From NCBI RefSeq assembly GCF_000430505.1, contig NZ_KE387153.1:175776-234296 (forward strand): a DNA stretch of 58,521 nt, in the 5' to 3' direction. The notes beneath the pieces are model-generated. The model was given only the letters and a program-made list of their open reading frames with translations. It searched no databases and was not told the origin of the DNA. Shown here in pieces: positions 24,580-33,289 of the stretch. Every line of letters begins with the position of its first letter. Within the stretch, counting starts at the first letter, position 1. Source of the DNA: Eisenibacter elegans DSM 3317. Lineage in GTDB: Bacteria > Bacteroidota > Bacteroidia > Cytophagales > Microscillaceae. The position numbers were made by a program, and so were the translations under genes.

Positions 24580-26160
24580 ATGCTTCCTTCTATACTCTCT
24601 TGGATTATTTTTATTCCGCTTATTTTTTTACTGCCGGTATTGTTCTTGCCTCAAGCCCGCGCTTCTTGGGCCAAGGGGCTGACGATAGGAGCCACCGGTG
24701 TGCAGACTATTTTGGCATTTTGGTTATACCTCGATTATCGTCCGGCGGTAGGCTATCAGTACACAGAGTGTATTCCTTGGATACAAATGAGCTTGGGGAA
24801 TTGGGGAGAGCTGCTGATACAGTATTATGTAGGGGTTGATGGCCTGAATGTCGCCTTGGTATTGTTGGCTGCGGTTGTGCTTTGTGTGGGAGCGGTAGCC
24901 TCGTGGAGCATCACACGCTACGTCAAAGCTTATTTTGCGCTTTATCTACTGCTGAGTACGGCAGTGGTGGGGAGCTTTGTGGCGTTAGATTTTTTCTTAT
25001 TCTACCTATTCTTCGAGTTTATGCTCCTGCCGATGTATTTTCTGATTGGCATATGGGGTGGAGAACGGCGCGAATATGCCGCCATCAAGTTTTTTCTCTA
25101 TACCCTATTGGGTTCTATCTTTATTTTGGTAGCGATGATCGGCTTGTATATGTCTGTCAAGTTGCCAGATAGCGATATTCATACTTTCAGCATTCCTGCG
25201 ATGAGCGAGTTGGAGAATTTTGTTGCCAATAGCCTCCTAGCGCCCAATGCCGATGGAAGCACCAACCCTTGGCGCTTTTGGGCTTTTTGGGCCTTGTTTA
25301 TCGGCTTTGCCATCAAGTTACCTGCTGTACCATTCCATACTTGGCTGCCCGATGCCCACGTAGAAGCTCCTACGGCTATCTCGGTTGTGCTGGCGGGTAT
25401 TTTGCTCAAGATTGGTGGTTATGGCTTGTTGCGCATCGTATATCCTATTTTCCCCGAAATGAGTGTAAACTTTGCCTATGCAGTTGCGCTTTTGGGAGTA
25501 GTCTCTATTATTTATGGCGCGATGAATGCCTTGGCAATGAGCGACCTCAAAAAACTAGTAGCCTACTCCTCTGTCTCACATATGGGTTTTGTGCTTTTGG
25601 GAATCGCCTCGTTGACTGCCGAGGGCATCAATGGAGCTGTGTATCAGATGGTCAGCCATGGCATCTTGTCAGCCCTGCTCTTCTTGTTGGTAGGAGTACT
25701 TTATGACCGTACCCACGACCGTACCATCGATAATTACCGAGGGCTCTTAGGGGCTATGCCCTATTATGGTACTTTTATCATCATAGCCTTCTTCGCTTCC
25801 TTGGGGCTGCCCGGCTTTTCCGGTTTTGTGGGAGAGTTGTTTACACTTTTAGGCGGTTTTTCGTCCCCGGTACTGCCCATGTGGCTTAGTATCGCTGCTG
25901 CGTTGGGGATTGTATTGGGTGCTGCTTATTTCTTATGGACTTTGCAAAAAATGTTTCTGGGCAGCTTTTGGATACGCCGCCACACTATTGGGGATATCCC
26001 GACACTCGAAGACCTGCAGCCGCGTGAGTGGGCTATGTTGAGCGTTTTGGCTGTAAGCAGCTTATTATTAGGGATTTTGCCACACCTCTTGTTCAACAAA
26101 ATAGGCCCTTATGCCGGCGGATTGCTTCAGGGGTTCCTGAGTTTTATTCAAATCGGATAA
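24580..26160 (+). CDS. nuoM: NADH-quinone oxidoreductase subunit M (NuoM-like)
   Basis: 526 residues, about 13-14 membrane segments, an antiporter-like proton-pumping subunit of complex I in the inner membrane. Key features: FFEFMLLPMYFLIGIWGG with its conserved Glu, AAIKFFLYTLLGS, PAVPFHTWLPDAHVEAPTAI, the Lys in GILLKIGGYGLLR and MSDLKKLVAYSSVSHMGFVL. The frame continues 47 codons upstream of the ATG at 24580, but that part is not family-like, so I start at MLPSILSW. It is isolated: no other nuo gene is nearby, with a CHAT gene divergent upstream and a histidine kinase downstream. It could be the complex I subunit encoded apart from its operon, or a paralogue used by another complex. Confidence 0.9.
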   Translation: MLPSILSWIIFIPLIFLLPVLFLPQARASWAKGLTIGATGVQTILAFWLYLDYRPAVGYQYTECIPWIQMSLGNWGELLIQYYVGVDGLNVALVLLAAVVLCVGAVASWSITRYVKAYFALYLLLSTAVVGSFVALDFFLFYLFFEFMLLPMYFLIGIWGGERREYAAIKFFLYTLLGSIFILVAMIGLYMSVKLPDSDIHTFSIPAMSELENFVANSLLAPNADGSTNPWRFWAFWALFIGFAIKLPAVPFHTWLPDAHVEAPTAISVVLAGILLKIGGYGLLRIVYPIFPEMSVNFAYAVALLGVVSIIYGAMNALAMSDLKKLVAYSSVSHMGFVLLGIASLTAEGINGAVYQMVSHGILSALLFLLVGVLYDRTHDRTIDNYRGLLGAMPYYGTFIIIAFFASLGLPGFSGFVGELFTLLGGFSSPVLPMWLSIAAALGIVLGAAYFLWTLQKMFLGSFWIRRHTIGDIPTLEDLQPREWAMLSVLAVSSLLLGILPHLLFNKIGPYAGGLLQGFLSFIQIG

Positions 26161-26177
26161 GTGCCAGCCAATACTGT

Positions 26178-26204
26178 TTCCGAAGGTTTTTCCGGCCTTC
26201 GGAA
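26178..26204 (+). terminator. Terminator-like hairpin after nuoM
   Basis: TTCCGAAGG (26178-26186) pairs with CCTTCGGAA (26196-26204) over a 9-base loop, 18 bases after the nuoM stop. No T-run follows; an AT stretch does. Confidence 0.55.
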
Positions 26205-26608
26205 AATATCTCCATACACACATCAGCTACACTTGTCCTCTATTGTTCAAAGCCTAGATATCAAGAACATGATTACAAAAACAAATTATCTACACATCTA
26301 CTTCTAGCTTGCCCCCTAGGCTTGGTGATATTTGATAATTTTCTCCAAAAAATAGCGCCAAAATGAATAACAACTTATTTTTAAATGTGGGGGTGCCCAC
26401 ATGGGTGTATAACACATACCTCGCTTCATCCTCAATCTTGAAGTAGGGATGTCCTATCACTTATGCGTTGTAACATCTGTCTTGGGAAAAACGTTTTTAT
26501 ATCGTGTCATTTTGGCTATGGTATTGATTTTGCCCTATAGATATTCAAATACATAGGTAATACTGTACAACAAACGTATTATGCCGACATAACCGAAAGG
26601 GAGGAGTA
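26205..26608. other. Noncoding 404-bp gap before the hybrid kinase
   Basis: I see no gene here. A small hairpin ATGTGGG / CCCACAT (26385-26402, loop GGTG) is the only clear structure. The last 25 bases include an AAGGGAGGAG stretch (26597-26606) that could serve as a ribosome-binding site for the kinase. Confidence 0.4.
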
Positions 26609-29600
26609 TTGGAAGATTTTTTCTACATATATGCAGACGGCCAGCCTCAAGCCCTAATGTTGTGGGAGGTAGCCTCACAGCGCTGGGTGTTCCTCAATAA
26701 GACCGCCCGCCAGTTGCTAGAGCGTGTTCCTCATAGCAAGCACTCCTTCGCGCCCGAATTACATTGGACAGATTTTATCACTCCCAAACAACAAAGACAA
26801 CGCCTAGCCGAGTACTTGTACAACCCTACAACACACAAATACCAAACCACAGTATGTATACAACTTGAAAACCGCAGCCCCTTGGTGTTGAAAATAGAAG
26901 CCCAACATTACCCAAGTAGCGGGTTGGTAGTTTGTAGTCTTGAGCCCAGCCCCTCAGTCAAAGAACGACAGCTTTTAATCAATGTATTGCAAGAAGCCAC
27001 TGACACCGGTGTGTGGGATTACAATCCTATCAATCAAGAACTTAGCTGTTCGTTGATGGTCTGGCAAATCTTCGGGCTGCCCCCCATCAATACCCATCCT
27101 AACCCTCGCTTGTTTGCCGATTTCTTTAGTCCTGTAGACTGGTGGCGTTTTCGCCGGCGCTTGGTAGAGTCGGTCCGAGACCAACACCCATTCGAGCTAG
27201 AGCTACCACTAAACATCGAAAGCCCAAACCAACACTGGTTGCGTGTGGCAGGTTTTTTTAACTTCGCCGACGACCACGTAACGAGAGCCTATGGTGTAGT
27301 ACAAGACATTTCTAATTACAAGCAAATAGCCGCTTTCAACGCAGAGCTACTCAAGGAATCACAACATCTCAATCGTGATTTGGTGGTTTTGAATGAGGAA
27401 ATTAGTCTTGCATTAGACAAAACATTGGCTCTGAATCGTTCGTTGTCCGAGCGAGACATCCTGCTCAATGCCATGAATGCGTCCTCTCATTTGGGCATCT
27501 TGACGGTCGATACTCAGGGCACAGTTACCTACGCCAACTCGGCCATAGAAGCGTTGTTTGAGCTCTCTATCCCAACCATCAACTACCAACAACTGAGCGC
27601 CTGTATACACCCTGACGACTGGGCGCAAACAAAGGCGCTCTGGCAACAGACGCGTGAGCAGCTCCACAAAGTCAGTCATATCTGTCGTATCATTACTGCG
27701 CAAAGCCAAACTACTAAATGGCTACAGGTACAAGTATCGCCTATGTTGGTAGGCCAAGGGCAGTTGCTAGGGTTTGTGGGCACTTATGAGGATATCACCG
27801 AAAAAGTACAGCGCGAACAGGCCCTGACACAAACCAACCAAAAGCTCAACATTGTGCTCGAAGGCGCAAACCTTGGCTTGTGGGAATGGGAGATAGAGAC
27901 TAAAAAGCTATCTATCAATGATATGTTACTAAAACTACTGGGTTTCACCCGTGAGCAATTTAATCAGGAGCTTTCGGCAGACGGCCTCACACTCATCCAT
28001 CGCGAAGACCGTGAGCAACTCAAACAAATTGTGGCAGCTTATGTGGCTGACCAACAACCTCGATTCCAAGCCGAGTTTCGATACTATACTCGCTCCGGTG
28101 CTTTGCGCTGGGCCAATGCCCTAGGGCAAATCATTCAATATGATGCGCAAGGAGCGCCCTTGCTGATTATGGGTGTGTTTCAGGATATTGATACTATTAA
28201 GCAAGCTCAAGTCGATATGTTGCGTGCTAAAGAAGAAGCCGAGGCTGCCAATCAGGCCAAAGATGACTTCCTCTCGACAATGACGCACGAAATTCGCACA
28301 CCACTCAGTGCCATTGTAGGTATTAGTAGGATTTTGCAACAAAAAAGCCTTGACCCCGAACAACTCAAACAGCTTCAGGTACTCAACTTTGCTTCCGAAA
28401 ACCTGATGAGTATCATCAATGACATTCTGGATTTTAGTAAAATCCAGGCCAATATGATTTCTCTTGAAGATACGCCCTTGTCCTTAGGAAAGACTGTACG
28501 CTATGTCATTGAGGCACTTCGCCCACAAGCCATTAGCAAGGGCTTGGCTCTGATAGAAGAGATAGACGAATACCTCTTTGCTGTCATCATTCAAGGCGAC
28601 TCGTTACGGCTGGCACAGATATTCACCAACCTTATCAGCAATGCCATCAAGTTTACCAACAAGGGTTTTGTAAAGGTGATATTGGAGGTAGTAGATGAAG
28701 ACGATTACCAAATAACTGTAGCCACCTCCATAGAAGATACCGGCATAGGAATAGCTCCCAACAAACACGCCTATATTTTTGAACGATTTACACAAGCCGA
28801 TACCCATACAACACGAAAATTTGGGGGTACAGGCCTAGGTCTGGCCATTACCAAGAAGTTGCTCGCCCTACACCAAAGCGATATCAAGCTCGAAAGTAAT
28901 GAAGGCCAAGGCTCTCGCTTTAGCTTCAATATCCAATTTACCAAAGCCCTACACCAAAGTACTAGCGCTGATGAGCCCTATGACAACACCCACAGTGATG
29001 TCAAAGACCTTGCACAAATGCGCCTGCTTGTGGTAGAAGACAATGAGCTCAACCGCTTTGTGATTGCCCAATTCTTACAACAATGGAATGCGCAGGCAGA
29101 CTATGCCGCCACAGGGCTGGAGGCACTCGACAAAATAGCCCAGAGCGATGCCCAAAATAGTTATCAGCTCATTTTGTTGGATTTGCAAATGCCTGATATG
29201 GATGGCTATGAGGTAATGAGAGTCTTACGCCAAATGCCCAAACCACTAGGCAATATCCCGGTGATGGCGCTGACAGCAGAAATCAATCCTCAATCCCGGA
29301 TGCGCTGTATACAGGTAGGAATGCAGGCTGTTCTGACCAAGCCCTTCAATCCCGAGGTACTTTATGCACAAATACAATACTTGTCCCGCCCCAATCAAGC
29401 AGCCTCCGCTCCTTCGAAGCAAGAAATACACCTAGTAAACCATCCAATCAGCAAACAAAATATTGACATCCGGATGATTCTGGAAGCTGCCGGTGGCGAT
29501 TTACACTTTATCCAGAAGTACCTCGAAACACTACAACAGCAGTTTGATTATTTTATTGAAGAATATAGCTCTGCGCTCCAAAAACAAGATATGGAGCAGA

Positions 29601-29809
29601 TGCAACGTGCTGTCCATCGCCTGCGCCCTACTATTGTGATGCTCAACCTGAGATTGATGGAGCGCGAAATTGTCATTACACGTAACAAGTTCAAAGATAA
29701 ACTTCTTAATGAAAAATTTATTGCGGGCAGTGTCCTTCGCATCCAAAAAATCATTGATGCGACCATCGCCCATCTCAAGCAAGCATTGCTGGCCAGTATT
29801 GATGGCTAA
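26609..29809 (+). CDS. PAS-rich hybrid histidine kinase with receiver and Hpt domains
   Basis: 1066 residues, no signal or membrane segment. PAS-like domains lie at about 125-240, 290-400 and 410-530, with a weaker one at the N-terminus. Then HisKA (MTHEIRTPLSAIVG, phospho-His near 558), HATPase (ITNLISNAIKF; DTGIGIAPN; GGTGLGLAIT), a receiver (LLVVEDNELNRF, phospho-Asp in LILLDLQMPDMDG near 855, ALTAE and LTKPF), and a C-terminal Hpt-like domain with AVHRLRPTIVML (His near 1001). This is a complete internal phosphorelay; the output partner is not adjacent. The start is a TTG at 26609 behind an AG-rich stretch; an in-frame ATG is 16 codons later. Signal sensed is unknown. Confidence 0.9.
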   Translation: MEDFFYIYADGQPQALMLWEVASQRWVFLNKTARQLLERVPHSKHSFAPELHWTDFITPKQQRQRLAEYLYNPTTHKYQTTVCIQLENRSPLVLKIEAQHYPSSGLVVCSLEPSPSVKERQLLINVLQEATDTGVWDYNPINQELSCSLMVWQIFGLPPINTHPNPRLFADFFSPVDWWRFRRRLVESVRDQHPFELELPLNIESPNQHWLRVAGFFNFADDHVTRAYGVVQDISNYKQIAAFNAELLKESQHLNRDLVVLNEEISLALDKTLALNRSLSERDILLNAMNASSHLGILTVDTQGTVTYANSAIEALFELSIPTINYQQLSACIHPDDWAQTKALWQQTREQLHKVSHICRIITAQSQTTKWLQVQVSPMLVGQGQLLGFVGTYEDITEKVQREQALTQTNQKLNIVLEGANLGLWEWEIETKKLSINDMLLKLLGFTREQFNQELSADGLTLIHREDREQLKQIVAAYVADQQPRFQAEFRYYTRSGALRWANALGQIIQYDAQGAPLLIMGVFQDIDTIKQAQVDMLRAKEEAEAANQAKDDFLSTMTHEIRTPLSAIVGISRILQQKSLDPEQLKQLQVLNFASENLMSIINDILDFSKIQANMISLEDTPLSLGKTVRYVIEALRPQAISKGLALIEEIDEYLFAVIIQGDSLRLAQIFTNLISNAIKFTNKGFVKVILEVVDEDDYQITVATSIEDTGIGIAPNKHAYIFERFTQADTHTTRKFGGTGLGLAITKKLLALHQSDIKLESNEGQGSRFSFNIQFTKALHQSTSADEPYDNTHSDVKDLAQMRLLVVEDNELNRFVIAQFLQQWNAQADYAATGLEALDKIAQSDAQNSYQLILLDLQMPDMDGYEVMRVLRQMPKPLGNIPVMALTAEINPQSRMRCIQVGMQAVLTKPFNPEVLYAQIQYLSRPNQAASAPSKQEIHLVNHPISKQNIDIRMILEAAGGDLHFIQKYLETLQQQFDYFIEEYSSALQKQDMEQMQRAVHRLRPTIVMLNLRLMEREIVITRNKFKDKLLNEKFIAGSVLRIQKIIDATIAHLKQALLASIDG

Positions 29810-29925
29810 GAACCTTGCCCTAAAACTGAATTACTGTTGTGTTTGTTGTACAAAAGCACGTAGCTTTGTACTGTCTTGCCAAAGTACTCTGTCGGGTTAT
29901 TTACCTAGAAACTTCAAAGCATCCT

Positions 29926-30004
29926 AAGATTTATTTGATTTTCTGGATTCTCAAGGATTCTTAGGTTACAAACCCCACCCAAGCCCATCTGGATTGGGTA
30001 TATT
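29926..30004 (+). repeat. Intergenic repeat, copy C
   Basis: The most diverged copy of the 15801-15880 repeat, between the hybrid kinase and the TonB receptor. It keeps the core GGATTCTCAAGGATTCT and the closing stem CCCAAGCC / GGATTGGG, where several stem bases differ from copies A and B but pairing of the outer five is kept. Confidence 0.55.
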
Positions 30005-30094
30005 TTCACCGCAATTGGCGAAAATAAATATAGTGCTTTACTGGTGTAAACAAGACAAACATCAATACTGAAAAATCAAGTCTAAAAACGAGGT

Positions 30095-32365
30095 ATGTTG
30101 CACAAATACTTTCTGTTGTGGGTCTTATTATTTTCAAGCACTACAAAGCTATTGGCACAAACCACTGCTCAACGTGGTCGTGTGGTCGATGCAGAAACTG
30201 GCCAAGCCTTAACTACGGTACGTATTAGCCAAGGACAAGCAATCACCCAAACCAATGCACAAGGGTATTTTTCTCTCCCTAGCCCAACTCCTGACGACAG
30301 TATCAAGATCTATCTCTCTGGCTACCACACGGCAAACACCCTGCCCAAGCCCGGACAAATGCTCTATCTACGCCTACAGCCCCTCAACCAAGACTTGGCC
30401 GAAGTATTGGTAGCCGATCATTACGCACCGCAAAAATACCGCGAACACGTAGGCTCTCTCGCTATCTTAGACCAACGTGCCCTACAACGCGATGTGCAAA
30501 CCCATATCAGTCCCGCACTGAATCGCGTACCTGGGGTGTATGCACACCAAGGAGCATTCAATACCAGTCGAATAACTATTAGAGGTACTGGTAGTCGTTC
30601 CCTCTTTAGCACCAACAAAATCCGTAGCTATCTCAATGAAATTCCTCTCACGGGAGGCGATGGAGAGAGCATTCTAGACGACCTAGACCTGTCGGTTTTG
30701 GGACGTGTGGCCATTCTCAAGGGGCCGGGCAGTTGCCTCTATGGTGGAGGGCTAGGCGGCGTAATACGACTACATACCCAAGCCCCTGAGTACAAGACTT
30801 CGAGCATTACACAAGACAATACTTGGGGGAGCTTTGGGCTATGGCGCAACAGCACCCGCCTGCAATATGGCAGCGAGCGCTTTTATTTGCAAGCAGCCTA
30901 TACCCGCACCCAAGGCGAGGGCTTCAGAGAGAATAGCCAACACCGTCGGGAGAGCTTCAACCTATGGGGCGAATGGTATGCCACAGAGACGCTCAGTTTT
31001 TACTGGCTCAGCAGCTATACTGACCTTCTTGCCTTTATCCCCAGCTCTATTGATGAGCGAACATTTCGCAATAACCCCCGCGCAGCCGCAGCCAACTGGC
31101 TAGCAGCTAGGGGGTATGAAGCCTATGGAAGGCATACACACGGGCTGGGTATGCAACTAAGACTCTCGCCTCGTTGGGAGTTGCATAGTACTGCCTTTGG
31201 CGGTGGGCGTATCGCCGACGAGCCACGCCCCTTTGATATCTTGGCCGAAAACAGCCGCCACCTTGGTATCCGTAGTACAATCACGTATAGCGCTAAGCTC
31301 AAATCATCTAACCTCCGATGGATTATTGGACAGGAGCTTTTTGGTGAGTGGTATGATGCCCAAACCTACACCAACACCCAAGGTTTACGTGGAGCTATTC
31401 GTACAAATTTTGCCGAACAACGACAATATGGCAATGTGTTTAGTCAGTTGGAGCTTCCCCTTGCCCAACGCTGGCATTTGAGCAGCGGCCTGCTCTTACA
31501 CCAAACCCGCTATACCCTCCAAGACCAACTGACACAGCAGGACTTTGACGGAGTCTATACCTATGCTCCTATCTTGGCTCCAAGGCTGGGCTTTAGGTAT
31601 CAGCCCAGCGAGACACAGAGCTTTTACCTCAGCATAGGGCGGGGATTTTCTACGCCTTCGGTAGACGAAACCCTGACCCCCGAAGGGCTGCCCAATCCCA
31701 ACATACGCCCCGAAACGGGCTGGAACTACGAACTAGGTGTACGGGTGTACTTCTGGCAAAAACGCCTCTTTGCCGATGCTACCCTGTATTATATGCAAAT
31801 CCAAGATTTGCTGGTAGCTCGACGCACTGCCGAAGATACCTTCGTGGGGCTGAATGCCGGTGGCAGCCTGCACCCTGGAGCTGAGACGCAACTGACTTTC
31901 AGCCCTTGGCCACAAAGGGCGCAACAACTGCAATTTTTTGCCAATTACAGCTGGATGCCTCATCGCTTCGGGGACTTTGTGGATGGAGAGCAAGATTTTT
32001 CGGGCAATATCCTCACGGGAGTGCCCCTACATACAGCCAATGTAGGCCTTGATTGGCACAGCCCCAAGGGCTGGTTTGGCACACTCAATTTCCAATGGAT
32101 TGGCCGCCAAGCCCTCCGCGATGACAACAAGCTCTTTTACAATGGGCATCGGGTTTGGAACCTCCGCACAGGTTATGAGCGCAATATTATCAATCAACGG
32201 ATTCATTTACAAGCCTTTGTAGGGATTCAAAATATCTTGGATGAAGCCTATGCGGCGATGGTACTCATCAACGCACCTAGCTTCGGCAATGTGCCGCCTC
32301 GGTATTACTATCCCGGTACTCCTCGCAATTATTTTGCTGGTTATAGCCTGCGATGGCAACTCTAG
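30095..32365 (+). CDS. TonB-dependent outer-membrane receptor
   Basis: 756 residues. A signal peptide (MLHKYFLLWVLLFSSTTKLL, then AQ) precedes a carboxypeptidase-like regulatory repeat (RGRVVDAETGQALTTVRISQ). The plug domain follows (LNRVPGVYAHQ, RITIRGTGSRS and GVIRLHTQAPEY). The rest is a 22-strand-type barrel ending in RNYFAGYSLRWQL, with aromatic C-terminal residue pattern. It imports a substrate using TonB energy; siderophore or vitamin uptake is likely in this sub-type, but nothing adjacent tells which. Complete for the family. No partner lipoprotein (SusD) is adjacent, so it is not a Sus-type glycan locus. Confidence 0.92.
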   Translation: MLHKYFLLWVLLFSSTTKLLAQTTAQRGRVVDAETGQALTTVRISQGQAITQTNAQGYFSLPSPTPDDSIKIYLSGYHTANTLPKPGQMLYLRLQPLNQDLAEVLVADHYAPQKYREHVGSLAILDQRALQRDVQTHISPALNRVPGVYAHQGAFNTSRITIRGTGSRSLFSTNKIRSYLNEIPLTGGDGESILDDLDLSVLGRVAILKGPGSCLYGGGLGGVIRLHTQAPEYKTSSITQDNTWGSFGLWRNSTRLQYGSERFYLQAAYTRTQGEGFRENSQHRRESFNLWGEWYATETLSFYWLSSYTDLLAFIPSSIDERTFRNNPRAAAANWLAARGYEAYGRHTHGLGMQLRLSPRWELHSTAFGGGRIADEPRPFDILAENSRHLGIRSTITYSAKLKSSNLRWIIGQELFGEWYDAQTYTNTQGLRGAIRTNFAEQRQYGNVFSQLELPLAQRWHLSSGLLLHQTRYTLQDQLTQQDFDGVYTYAPILAPRLGFRYQPSETQSFYLSIGRGFSTPSVDETLTPEGLPNPNIRPETGWNYELGVRVYFWQKRLFADATLYYMQIQDLLVARRTAEDTFVGLNAGGSLHPGAETQLTFSPWPQRAQQLQFFANYSWMPHRFGDFVDGEQDFSGNILTGVPLHTANVGLDWHSPKGWFGTLNFQWIGRQALRDDNKLFYNGHRVWNLRTGYERNIINQRIHLQAFVGIQNILDEAYAAMVLINAPSFGNVPPRYYYPGTPRNYFAGYSLRWQL

Positions 32366-32403
32366 TGAATTGCAGACCATTGAATATTTTTGGAAAAGTA
32401 GCT

Positions 32404-32538
32404 AGGAGTTCCAGCTCCGAGACAAGCTAAGGCCTCATTTTGGCGCATAATGAGACTTAGCCCACAGCTTTGATTATAAGGGTTTGAAAAATGTCCGGTG
32501 GCGTGAATGAGTCGCTGGTGAGGATACCAATGGAGGCG
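32404..32538. other. Intergenic region with short palindromes after the TonB receptor
   Basis: In 32366-32598 there is no gene. The region holds GGAGTTCCAGCTCC (near 32405-32420), which recurs in related form at 47366-47385. It also has a stem CTAAGGCCTCATT / AATGAGACTTAG (about 32428-32461) and a GC-rich stretch (GTCGCTGGTGAGGATACCAA, 32511-32530) that resembles 45326-45353. Function unknown. Confidence 0.35.
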
Positions 32539-32598
32539 AGGTGGAGACAACCCGCCCACACCTGTGTTCAGTGTCGTAACACCAACAAATTAGCCGCG

Positions 32599-33153
32599 TT
32601 AATAGCTGGCCATATAGTCCACCAGAAAACGAATAGGCGTAACTTTATTGGCCTCTACCGTGATGGGATAAATGTTGCCATCGCCGTCAAACATATTGCC
32701 ATAAAAACCTTTTTCTTCCTTTACTACAAGCGTGTACTCTCCAGGAGGAAGGGCAATTTCAAAACAACCTTGAGCATCGGAACGGCCTACAGCCACAGGC
32801 TTGGAAGGAAAATTAGTGTAAAACACCGCTTCAGACACACTCACCTGGGTCATTTTGGTGGGGGTATACACGTGTATTTCGCGAGCGATGCCTACATCTT
32901 CATACTCTACCGCTTTTCGAGTAACGGGATCCATAGAGGGCATTCGGTTGCCTTCGAGCCATAAAATTCGTCCGGCAATACCTTGGCTGATAGTCGTTTG
33001 GCAGGGGTTGTTCATAGGCGCATCTGTTAGGAGTGAAGCATTGCTAGCACCAAGTTCCTCTGCGCTATCTTGGTAAGCGTTGCTTTTGGGTTGGCAAGCC
33101 GTTGTTGCCATTAGGGCAAGTGCTAGCCAAAGTGGTTTAGCGATTTGTCTCAT
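32599..33153 (-). CDS. Lipoprotein with carboxypeptidase-regulatory-like domain
   Basis: About 184 residues from the ATG at 33153. A lipobox (LALMATTAC, Cys20) marks it as a membrane lipoprotein. The middle to end matches a beta-sandwich with QGIAGRILWLEGNRMPSMDP and DAQGCFEIALPPGEYTLVVK, the carboxypeptidase-regulatory pattern (a Gly-x-Phe-x-x-x-Leu-Pro-x-Gly-x-Tyr motif) common in Bacteroidota surface proteins. A few residues upstream (to 33183) are open but lack the lipobox spacing. Role unknown. Confidence 0.75.
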   Translation of the reverse strand: MRQIAKPLWLALALMATTACQPKSNAYQDSAEELGASNASLLTDAPMNNPCQTTISQGIAGRILWLEGNRMPSMDPVTRKAVEYEDVGIAREIHVYTPTKMTQVSVSEAVFYTNFPSKPVAVGRSDAQGCFEIALPPGEYTLVVKEEKGFYGNMFDGDGNIYPITVEANKVTPIRFLVDYMASY

Positions 33154-33240
33154 TGATTGGTTAGGTAAAAAGGGTACATACAATTAGCAGAACCCAAAAT
33201 CGTGCTTTTTACCCACTTGTCCAAATCTTTGCCCAATAAA

Positions 33241-33264
33241 AAAGGAAGCCCGAAGGCTTCCTTT
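33241..33264 (-). terminator. Intrinsic terminator of the T9SS subtilase gene
   Basis: On the minus strand AAAGGAAGCC pairs with GGCTTCCTTT around a TTCG tetraloop (+ strand CGAA at 33251-33254), followed by TTTATT. It lies 26 bases after the stop at 33290. The stable tetraloop and 10-bp stem make this a strong terminator. It could also act on the + strand. Confidence 0.85.
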
Positions 33265-33289
33265 TCGATTTAATCCAATCAATAATGGA

